Source: Enoplolaimus lenunculus
Lineage: Eukaryota > Nematoda > Enoplea > Enoplida > Thoracostomopsidae
Assembly: GCA_030248215.1 (NCBI GenBank)
Contig: JASANG010001899.1
Span: 1-64,000, forward strand
Direction of reading: 5' to 3'
DNA length: 64,000 nt
The position numbers were made by a program, and so were the translations under genes. The notes beneath the pieces were generated by a model. The model saw only the letters and a program-made list of their open reading frames with translations. It searched no databases and had not been told where the DNA came from. How positions within the stretch are numbered: position 1 is the stretch's first letter; every line of letters starts with the position of its first letter. Shown here piece after piece: positions 22,801 to 34,800 of this stretch.

Positions 22801-25800
22801 TAATTAGAAAAACTCAGGTCGAAATAACAATTTTTTAAAGACAAAGTTTCCAATATTTAAATGATTAGGCATAACTTGTCACAAAACCGAAAAAATTCCG
22901 ATTTCCACGTCTTTGAAGTGCGATTCATTGAATTCCGGCTGTGATTTCCAAAGACATTAAATTTTAAAATTCCGGGTCCGATTCCGGTTCCGAATTCACA
23001 CATTAAATTCAGACTTCAATTTCCACTAAAAAATGTTTGTTCCGTTGGGATCAATTCCGGTAACGCTATTTTCTAATAGCTTTGGTTTCAAAATAGCACA
23101 TACCTTCAATTTGAAGCTTATTCAGGACTTCCACACCCAAATAAACTAGAGTTTAATAAAAAATTTGAAATTGATTTTATGCTATTTAGTTCCCACTCGA
23201 AAACAACTGCGTTATATTCTTGAATTTTGTACGTAGCGAAATTTTCAAATAGTAGCTTTCATCATTTTAATACAAAATCACACTATCGAATAACGTAAAC
23301 TTAAATTATAGCTTAACTAAACTTGAAACTCAGTTTAGGTAAAACTTAAGTGGTTGGACAGACTAACTAAACTAGAATTGTAGCTTAAATATAGACTAAT
23401 AAACATATTTTTCACATTATTTAGTACGAGATTAAATTAAACTTATTTTGGTTTTAAAGTAACAAGTGCAGCTCAGAAATTATGTGTATCTAAGAATTCA
23501 TTAAGTTTAGCTTAAAGTAAAAATATGCAAAATTTGAAATGAGTTGAAACGTAAACCAACCTGTTTTAGTTTAGTTCATCTAGAAAGTTAGTTTCGTGAT
23601 TAGCTTAAGCTTAAATAAAGTTAGTTTTAGCTTTTAGAGAATACTTACAATTCGCTACGTATCCGGGCGGGTTTCCATAGCCGATAATGCGTAATTCTGT
23701 CGGTGCAACCACTTCCGCCCCGAACGTAAACAATGCCAGTCCTTTGTTGATTAGTCGAGACAGTTCGTACCGAAGTTCTGCTGGCAGTTCGTAAGTTGCG
23801 TTTTCGAAAGTATACCCGGTGGTTTCTGTGATCGGCGAAGTTATTACAAAATCGAGACTATTTGCTGAAAAAATGAGCAGAGCAAATGATTTAAACTCAT
23901 GTCGAGTTCGAGTTCATAACTGGGTCAGCTCGCCACACGTTTTGTTCGTATTAGACTATTGGGTAACATTTTGTCAGCGTATAAACACCAGATTACCAAA
24001 TCGTCTTGTTCAATATCATATGATATTGCAATTTGAAATTTATACCACAGAAAAGGGATTCATCTCACAATTTCGGGGGGTCTGATACACTGTAAATTTC
24101 AGTGAGTTGATTTTAACTCAGAATGAGTTGAATCACCCAGTCTGAGTTAGGACTATCAGAACTCAGAATTTTTAGTTGATTCAATTCATTCTGAGTTAAT
24201 TAATCAACTTGCCCAGACTCAACTCAACTCAGAGTGGGAATCAACACAACTGAGAGTCAGTTAATGTTTACTGATATTAACTCAGAAATAACTAACTTTC
24301 CGTCTGAGTTGATTAATTAACTCATTGGATTTTACAGTGTAAACAGTGGCGGCACTGCATGGAGTGGAAGCTGAAATATATGCCACACTAGTAAGGGGGT
24401 ACATTAACTACAGAGTGGGAAGTGGGTAAAGATTTTTTCAGCCCACCCGGGCTTTACCCACGCAAACAAGAATTTTTTACCCGCCGGTATACCCACGCAA
24501 GAAAGATCGACCCACGACCCACCTTTTTCCGCATTTGAAGTTAAATCAGTATTTCACAGATCGCTTGTGATTCGCGCTAATGTAGTTTTGCAATATAGCT
24601 TTAATGAATTTTACAAATGAAATTTTACTACAAACCGAAAAAACTTCACACCAAGCTAAAGAAAGCACGGGCAGCAGCTGACCAGAAATGAAACAGATAA
24701 TAGCATAGGTTTTCCCCCTTAAAACCTAAGTTTGCCGCGGGTTAAAACTGAATTTTGTACCCGCGTGATAAAACTCTTTACCCGCAGGCATACCCGCGCA
24801 TGAGATTCTTTACCCGACCCTCGTTTACCCGCGTGTACCCGAGGGTAACGACACACTACCTGTTTTAGTTTAGTTCATCTAGAACGTTAGTTTCTGGATT
24901 AGCTTAAGCTTAAATAAAGTTAGTTTTAGCTTTTAGAGAATACTTACTATTCGCTACGTATCCGGTTTTATAACGTTTACGCATGGCGGAAATATAATTT
25001 ATCACTTTTTTAAAAATAAAAATTTAGTTATAGTCAACTTTCGGAAAATTCTATCTAAATCAGCATTTTAAGAAATTAATTACTGTAAGTAAAAACGTAC
25101 CTTGCAATTGAAAACTTTTAAATCGAACCGATCCAACACCAAGCAACTGCGCCAACTGTGTATGAAACGAATCGACGGTCGCTTGTGTTTGCGGTGGAAA
25201 CAAAAGTCGAACGTTTTCATCGACCCTGTGAGCACCTGAAACAGAATTAAATTTTAAATAAAATAATTGTAAATTTATAAATTTTTTACATTTATATTAC
25301 AAGCCAGTGCCGCATGAAGAAACGTTTACGTGTGTGTACGTATATAATATATATCATCTTTCTATATATATGCAGTATTTTATTATATTAATGAAAATAA
25401 TATTTTTCGGGGTATATCTATTGTACGCTGGCATGGACTTATATTATACTTTATGTCGGTCAACTTGAAAACTATTTTTCTCCCTCTTAATCAAATTTCT
25501 GCTAAAATATCGAACAAGCGCCTGTATTCCGAAATCTAATTTCAGTTAGCAATAGGTTGTTTCAATCTAACGCACTTGTGCAATTGCAGTATTTTAACTC
25601 GACGCACAAGTAGAATAATTCAAACGCGAAAAATGTGCTCAATTTCAAATGTCAACACTTCAGTGGTGCGAAAACTATAACACCTATCACCAATTGGCTC
25701 ACTGTGAATTCCAGTGAGTTGTATTTAACTGTGAACGAGTTGAATTTACTCAGTCTGAGAGACAGGACTATCATAACTCATAATTTTGAGTTGATTCAAC

Positions 25801-28800
25801 TCAATCTTATTTAATTAATCAACTCACCCGGAATCAACTCAACTCTGAGTGACAATCAGTTCAATTCAAAGTGAAGAATAATTAAAGGTAACTGATATTA
25901 ACTCAGAAATAAATAACTTTCCTTCTGAGTTGATAAATTAACTCAGTGGAATTTTACAGTGCGATAAGTGCTACGCACACATTTGAAAATACGAGCCTAG
26001 GCTGTTTAACTTTGGTCCAAAAAAATACATTTCAACATAAATACATGTTTATATGTAAATATTTTACTTGTAAAATCGAACGATACTGCATTTACGGTAT
26101 AGCTGAACCCGCTTGGAATAGTTAATATTGTTCCAATCGGCATTTGACTGATAATTCGACTCTTAATATAAGCAAAATCCATTTGCCGATTTGCGTCTGG
26201 TGTGAACACAAACATCAGTTCGTTTCCTGAAACATATCAACCAGTTTCATAGATCAATACAAAGGTCACAAACAGATCCAGAGACATGGCTGGGGGGGCG
26301 GGCGTACGCCCCTCCCCTCGTCAGGAATTATTTTCCAATAAAATGGTAATGTCTCTACCTTACAATTTCACCCCTTCACAAACCTTTCACATATGTAGCA
26401 TGCAGTAAAAATTGAGTTTCATAACTTTTACTAACCCACCGTTTCCGTCGTCAGAAATTTTTGGATCCGACGCTAACAAAGTTTAATAAGCCATTTTGGC
26501 TAAATAGTACGCTGGTATATCCAACAGAGCATTGTATCCATCACTCGTTAATCGCTATTTGTACCGTGTTTAACGTGTAAACCTCCTAAGCCTAAACCCT
26601 AAACCTAAGCGTTTTTAGTGTCTAAATCCCACAATAGTCATCCAGTTTTCTAGCGTGCAGACCCTTATATTCGACAAGAGTGCCAAAGTCTATTATCAAA
26701 ATTGTACCTCCAAAAAAATTATGACGTCATGATACACTTACCACTGATCATAATGACGCGATCAACATCGATTCCAAGCAGACCGATGACGTCATCGCGC
26801 AATTCTAATTCGCGAGCGTAAACGCTAAATTTTGCACCAGTTATTGGATATTCGTCGACGCCAACCACGACACGATACTGACTATGAGCGCACGGAGTTC
26901 CTGAAATGGTAAACAAGCGACTTGCCAGATATCCGTTTCCGATAAAAATCGGTTTGTGTTTTTGTTCTGAAAACACCGGGAATTCGTTTATTTTTACGTT
27001 CAAAATTAGTTTTAATAATTACGTAAATTTATCGCAATTTTTCATCACAGATGTGCTGCAATTGTACGAAGTGAATTAAAAATTAAAAATATTCATTCAT
27101 AATCTTAAAAATTTCGGAGCACCCTTCTTCAAAATTTTAGAAAGCCCGGTGAACATTTGCACGCCTCAATTTTGTTGTCAGAAAATAAAACCTGTTTGAA
27201 ATTTATATACTTCAATATCCGTTTTCGTTTCCGTTTTCGTTTCCGGTATTTTTACTATCCATACACCCTGCTGATAAACTGTTAAACCTCGTGTAAACTA
27301 GACTGAGTTCGTGTTGGAACGAAATTGTCGCGTTGAAAAGTTACGAAATTAAATTAAATTTAAATTTTGCCGTTTCACATTTACGAAATTTTCAAATAAT
27401 TAATTGAGTTGGATTACAATTTATTAACACTGTAATTAAAGTAATTGTTTATTTCACATAAATTGAGCAAGAATTAGGAATAAAAGTTTCAACTAACGTT
27501 TGTTGAACTCTAAAACTTATAGATTTATTTACTCAAAGCTAGCATTGAAACCACACTGTAAATTTGAATGAGTTGATTAAAGCAATTCAGCTTGCGAGTT
27601 GGTTATTTCTGAATAAATATTAGTAAACTTTAACACACTCTGAGTGAGTTGATTCCCACTCTGAGTAGAGCTACTCTGGGTGAGCTGATTAACTCAGAAT
27701 GAATTGAATTAACTCAAAATTCTGAGTTCTGATAGTTCTAACTGAGACTGCGTGATTCAACTCATTCTGAATTAAAATCAACTCACTGAAATTTACAGTG
27801 CAACCAGTCATATTGAAGCAAACCTCAATTTAATTCAAACAAGTAGTTGAATCTGTGAAACTTTTGGAGCTTTGTCGTGAGCTTAACAGGTACAGGGAGG
27901 GGATTCGGGTATTTATAGATTTTAAATGACCTGTAAGCGAGGTTGAAAATTTTCTAGAATGGTCCAAAATTGGTCTAAGCTTCATCTGACCTTCCCTCAG
28001 TGCTAGCTCGAATTTCAATCTGAACCCATCCTCTCAAATGCGCGTAGCACTGATTACCGGTTAGCAATAGGTCATGTAAGTTTCGAACCAATAAATGACC
28101 ATTTTCAAAACAACTAATATGTTTCTCATTTGTCATAACCCATTTCTGTGTCAATTTTGAGTTTCGCCGCAGCAGACGTTTGTCAGTTTGAAAACCTATC
28201 GCTAACTGATGATAGATGCTATACGCATTCGAGAATATTGCATCTAATCTTAATAAAATATGACAAACCAACCTGTGACATTATTGTTGGCATTGGTTAA
28301 TTTTTTAACTTCTTTACAAAATTGTGCCGTTAAAACGTCACCAAATGCGATCGTCAGTTCATTGAAATTTTCCCGCCAAAATACTCGATTACCATCGCCA
28401 CCGATTGCGCGCAATTGATCCATATCGACTTGGTCTTTGATACCGATTGCAAATGTAACGTAACCCTGAAACATTTCAAGTTTGTGGTTGTATTCTCAAA
28501 TGTGTGTAGCAACAGCTGTTGACTGTAAATTCCAGTGAGTTGATTTTAATTCGGAATGAGTTGAATCGCTGAGTGTGAGTTAGGACTATCAGAAGTCAAA
28601 AGTTTGACTTTATTCAGTTCATTATGAGTTAATTATTTAGCTCGCCCAGAGTCAACTCAACTGAAAGTGAGAATCAACTCAATTTACAACTCAGAATTGT
28701 GAGTTAATTGAACTCAATCTGAGGTAATTCGCTCGGAATTAATTCAACTCAGATTGAGAATAAATTCATCTCAGAGTGAGTTAATGTTTACTGACATTGA

Positions 28801-31800
28801 CTCATAATGAACTAATTCGTTGGCTGAGTTGATTAATTAACTGATTGAAATTGTATAACGTAGTCAGTTGGTAGGTGTTGTAACTTTCGGATCAAAGAAA
28901 AATAAAATCGAAAACTTGCCAACGCGTTTTGTTTAAACTTTACTTGCATGCAAATTTTCAACTTTACAGCTGCGGTTTGAATAAAAACTACAGCCATGAA
29001 GGTTGATATTTTTGCTAATGTCTATTGAAATTGCTTGCCCCAGTAGCCAGGAGCCCTGCACGGATTTCATTTTGGGTTGAGATAAATGCCGATGGGCACG
29101 TTTTGCCAACGAGTGTAGCGAGCTTGCAAATTATTTGAAATCCAGCATAAACGCAGACTATTCTAAAGTCTGTCAGACAAAGTACGATTTCCCGTATACC
29201 CAGAAGTTATCGCAAAGTGATATGCCACCCAATATCGAGGATTTCATTTCAACCCAGCGAATATCATTTGATAACTGATTACGAGCGACGGTAGCGAACG
29301 CGAAAATTGCATTATTAATCCCTTCTCACATTGAGTTGCCTATAGGCAACTCAGCGCAGTGTATACACGGTAAGTAATATATATCGCACTGTGTTTAACA
29401 ATTGCAACACGTATACATAGTACTAAATCACCACAAGACGTGAGATCCCCCTCGGGCTCACGCGTCAAGCTCCTATAGCTGAGTGATGATGGTATACGCC
29501 TCCCACTCCAGTCACTGGAGTTCAAATCCTAGCATAAAAGAAGGTCTCAGGGAAATAGAAAATATTCAAGTGAGAAAGGGTTAAGCATTGTCGATATATA
29601 TGCACGGCAAGTGTATGCAAAGCATCGATTGTAATACATGTACACATATACCGAAATCTGATGGTATTGTAATCGACCACATGGTGGTTAGCATGCATGA
29701 CTCGAGTGAAACTTCGAACAGAGACCGTGCAAACCGTATAGTTCTAACATCCGCTAGGGTATAATGGGGTTTAAATTCTATCAGACAAAAACTAGCATAA
29801 GACCGCAGTACAATGTTGTATTAAACAAATTTACCTCAGATCTCAAAAAACTTGCAGCCGGTTTCGGATCGTCTTGGGATTGACCATCGGTCAGAACGAC
29901 AACGATTACAGGAACGTTTCCACGTTTGCCACAACCGTCGCATAACATTTGATCATGCGTTGCGTCCAGCGCTTTACCAATCAATGTTCCGCCGAATTCG
30001 TAGCGAATATTATCGATTGCATCTAAAAAAGACACGTAAACAAATGTGAATCTTAAATGTAATTAATATAAAAAAGAAACAAATGAAATTGCAAATAAAA
30101 GTCGTAAAAATGAACGAAAATGAAAACGTACTCGAAATCGGCGAATTTTAAATTTTTGGAAGAAATGTGAAATTTTGACCAGATTTCAAAATAACCAATC
30201 AGCGTGATCCTAGAGGTAAAAAAACAGCTGAGGTACGAATTTGAGCCGCTTCTAGGGATTGATTACAAAAGTAGCTTATTTTATAGACCTCGACACGTTG
30301 AGTGGAATCAGTTTTAGATCTGCAGGGCTTTTGTATCAAAAGTTATGGTCGTTTAAATATTAAATTTTTATGTTGTAAAACATTTACGACCCCTACAAAT
30401 TTGTACAATGAATAACGCTGGTAAAGCTTATATTTTACGAATATGTAAATGACAGACGCTTCGTTTTTGTACCTACGCGTCTTTGCACTACACATTTGGA
30501 GGATCATAACTTCTGAGCTGCTGATCACACAGCCATAGTATTAGTGTCGTTGAACTGAGTTCGTCGAGATCTATAGGATAAAGCCACTTTCACTTTAATT
30601 CATACGGGGTTAAAGATTCGGTTTACACGATCATTATACCTACCATACATAAGAGCTTATTTGTCCATTTAAGCAAGAATTATGCCACACCCTCTCCCCA
30701 TAAATCGGATAAGGCACAAACGAAATGCAACCCGAGTCAGGTACATGCTGTTCTTACACGGAATGTGCCCAGTTGCATACATTCAGTCAGAAATGAGGTC
30801 ATCGACTCCTGATTTTACTAAAGCAACCGCGTTACGTACACGTTGTAACCATGAAAGACATAAGCATATTCCTAAACCTAAGCTTAAGGCTAAGCCTAAG
30901 CGTAAGAATGAGCATATTCCTAAGCCTAAGCCTAAGCCGAAACCAACGCCTAAGCGTAAGAATGAGCATATTCCTAAGTCTAAGTCGAAGCCTAAGCCAA
31001 GCAAAAAAATTGTCTAAAGCTTAAGCTTACTCTATTGTAGTCCAACAGTGAAACGTTCCGCCCCTGATCTTTACATGGGTCAAATGTCTGAAGTCTCGGT
31101 TCTCGTACAACACATTTCAGTCAATACGGATCAAAATTACATAGCTACACACTTACTTTTAACGTCCGTTTTCGTAGTGAAATCGCCAAGTCGAAATTCA
31201 ACAAAATAATCATCGGAAAACTGTACAACGCCAAAATCACTTCCTACAGTCAAATCGTCAACGATTTGTTTGAGAAATTGTTTCGTTTTGTCAAAATTTG
31301 TTTTACCCACGGATCCGGAACCGTCAATGACGAATACAACATCGATATCCTGTGCGGCACATGTATCTATAAACAACATCAGTCACGTGTTCAAGCTGAA
31401 ACGACAAGAGGCGGAAATGGAGCAGGTTGAAGCCAACGCAACCTTGCGATCGCTTTGTTCGATAATTCGTCGCCCGACAACTTGTAATCAGAAATTTCAT
31501 TCATTCGACAATTCGTTGTCCATCGTATGTTTAGGTTCAGGCGTAGGATTATGCTTAGATTTATTCACAGGTTTCGGACACTGTTGAGCGATAAGTTGTC
31601 GGGCGACGAATTGTCGCAGATTCGTTTTAGCTGCCCCATGGCGTCATACAAAAAACCGTTTTCACTTGAACCATGCAAATGGCAGATTTACAGCCAAAAA
31701 TTAGCCGCATTTTAGTGATTTTTTGTTGATTTTCATACTTTTATGTAATTAATCTATTTTCTTGTGGTTTTTACTCAATATTTAGTACAGGTTTAGACTT

Positions 31801-34800
31801 AACTTAGTAGTCAGCGAACTAGAAAAAAAAATTTTAAAAAACGATAATCATTTGAGATATTTTTTGCTGAAAAAGTTTTTAGCAAAATGTTTGAGCTTAA
31901 AATTTCAAATTAGCATTGAATGATTAGAAGCGATTATTCGAAATCATTGTATTAAAAATACTTAAGAAATTACAAAATTAACCTACTATACTTGGGCATA
32001 GTTGCATTCTCTCAACAGCTTTTTTGCTAAGTTTTAATATGATTCCTGGAACAATTTTAATCACATTCAGAGCCCATATTCTCAAATGCGTATAGCACCT
32101 ATCATCAATTAGCGATAGGTTTTCAAACTGTCGAACATCTGCAGTTGCAGATTTCAAAATTGGTACCGAAGTAGGGCAACTCAAACGCGAACAATTTGCA
32201 GAATTTCGAACCTCACCATGCTCTGATTCAAAAATTACAGGACCTATCACCAACTGTTAATAGGTGCTACACTGATTTGAGAATATTAGCTCAACTTATC
32301 ACTATGGCTCGCAAAATTACCAAGGACCAAGCCTAATTGCTATTATTTGTCGTGGATCAGCCTAATTTAACCAATTTTAAAGCCAGAACATTTAGCTTAC
32401 CGTTAGGTTTTGTAAAATTGCCAACCGGAGCCAAGCCAGGATCGATGGCGTTTTGTACCGCTGTGCTTGAAAATCCATAACGCGACTCGAGTAAATCAGC
32501 AAAGTCTACAATGCCTTTCGTTGACGCACCATTGTGAACAGGTGTAGTTCCGAAGAACGCTGGAAATATTACAATTTTTTCTTAGAATACAAACAATTCT
32601 GTAAACAAACAAATTTTAGATATTTTGAAACCGAAAATAGGTCAAAATAGACAAAAAACTGCTAATTTTATAATAACTGTCTCTTGTTACGTTGTTTTGC
32701 CCACATGGCTTTGGAAACGAAAATTTCTGAAAAAATATGGGTTCACGTGAAAATCTAAACCTAATCGAATCATGTTACTAATTGCTATAAGTTTCACCAT
32801 AAATTTTGCTAACTTTACGAGTTAACCAGACGGAATAGCGTATAAAAATATATTGGTCAATGATATTGATAACCGCAACGCGTACAAAATATGCACAAAG
32901 TTGTTACCACGTTCGTAGCCAGCTCAACTTGCTAACGAAGCACAAAATAGCATCCGAAGAGCATGCAAGATACCATCAATGCTAGAATTATCTCTAGCGT
33001 CCGCGTTAAAATGTATAGTGGACGCTCTCAGGCCTACCTTCGGTTTCACAATTTTTGGCATAACTAAATTAATTAAATTCAAATTTAAATACTTATCAAG
33101 TCAACATACGATTGTGATAAAAATTTAGCAAGCGAGGTTTAAGTTTTGTCTGAACTGCGTTCAACTTTGTATTCAACGTAGCCAGCAATGCAACCGGTAT
33201 AACTGTAGCGTACGTCACACAAACTGCGATCCAAAAGTGCCAACCCGCTGGTATAAATGACATCTTACGTATTGCAGCATAATTAAAAATTATTTATTTT
33301 TGAAAATTTTTGGTAAAAATTTAGCGAATTATGAGTAAATATTTAAAGCTGAAAGATAACGCGCAGTTTAAGTAATTTTTTTGCAAAGCTGTCGAAAATA
33401 ACATTTAAAATTTGAATAAATTAGCCAAAATTCGAACACATATTAGCGGCAAATGCCAAGACTCGGCTGGTGTTAACATATGCCCTGCCTCAAATTGTTA
33501 TATGGAACGTCAACTCGTGAGATGAGGCCCCGTTTGTTATAAAACAACGCCGTAATCGTAGTATAATAGCGTATTACTAAACCAAAGCCAAAGCGTAAGA
33601 ATGAGCTTAATAGCTAAGCCTAAGTCTAAGCAAAAAATAGTCTAAAAGTTAAGTTTTACTGTAGTCCCACAGAAAAGCGTTCCGCTTCTGATCTTTATAT
33701 GGACCCAAAATAGAATGTTTTAAAATTTTATAGATTTTCAATTGTGTTTACAAATTATTTTGTTAAAAATTGAGCCGAATGCGTAAATTATTTGTAATTT
33801 CATAGTACACCACTTTTACCTAAAGTCGATGATCACCGACAAGAGTATACAATTGTCGGATTTCACGGGCACAAAAAGTACAACCACGAGTTGCCTTTCT
33901 TCAGTACCCTTTATTTAGAGAGTGGTCAACGTCTCATGATATAATATTCTGTAGTTTTTAGACCATATACGGAACAAATTTTGGCATGGGATATAATGTA
34001 TTTCTTTCGGTCTGTGCAAATTTCAATCACCTCACCCCTCTTAATAAGGACGGGGGTCGGCCCAAAAAGGCACCGTGCGGTGGGCACAATCTTTTGAACG
34101 CAGTATAAACCCAGTTGCACACTCTTGTAATCATTCACTCTTGGTCGTACCGATTGACTCACAGTTACCCTGAAGATTAATGTATAGATCAGGGCCGTAA
34201 CAGTAGCATAAGCAGTACCTATACGAAGCCAAAAATTTGAACGTTCCTAGCTGAAAACGTCGGTTACCGAAAGAAATGACAATTTAAGGTTTAAATGAAA
34301 CGCCGCACCCCCAAGCTTAAATCAAAATTTTTCAACGTCAAATGCTTGTTAGCTGGATATTTAGACAAATGATACATATGTTACTATGGAAATCCTATAG
34401 AATCAGGTTATTTACCATATGAGTCACTGTGGCAAAAAATAGCAAAACTGCAACAAAACATAGAAGCATATGAAACTGTCGCCAGATGTTCAAACCTTAG
34501 GTTGCTTATGATATTAATCGAAACCGACGTTTAGCTTAAATTTGATTTCAATAGCGGATACAGATTTTGCAATCATCAACGTCTGACTAAGGGTGACCCT
34601 ATACTTTACTGTGCTAGACGCCGCCGCGGGCCGCTGCAAGCCGCTATGTGTCCTACCAAAAATAAGTAAAATGTATTTCGTAGCGTGCGGCATAAACGAA
34701 CTTACTTGTAGAGCCCACTGGTGCTCGCAGAGACTCGAGCTGTGCTCGTCAGAATCAGGCCAACCGTTCAACCCGTTACTCGAGTCAATTACTATATTGA

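Noticed and set aside
30850-31010. True interstitial telomere
   Set aside because: The hexamers are irregular, bounded by R4 terminal repeats and repeated at many sites, so they belong to the mobile element.
30682-31017. Lys/Pro-repeat open frame (KPKPKPK)
   Set aside because: It is the translation of the TAAGCC hexamer array of an R4 element.
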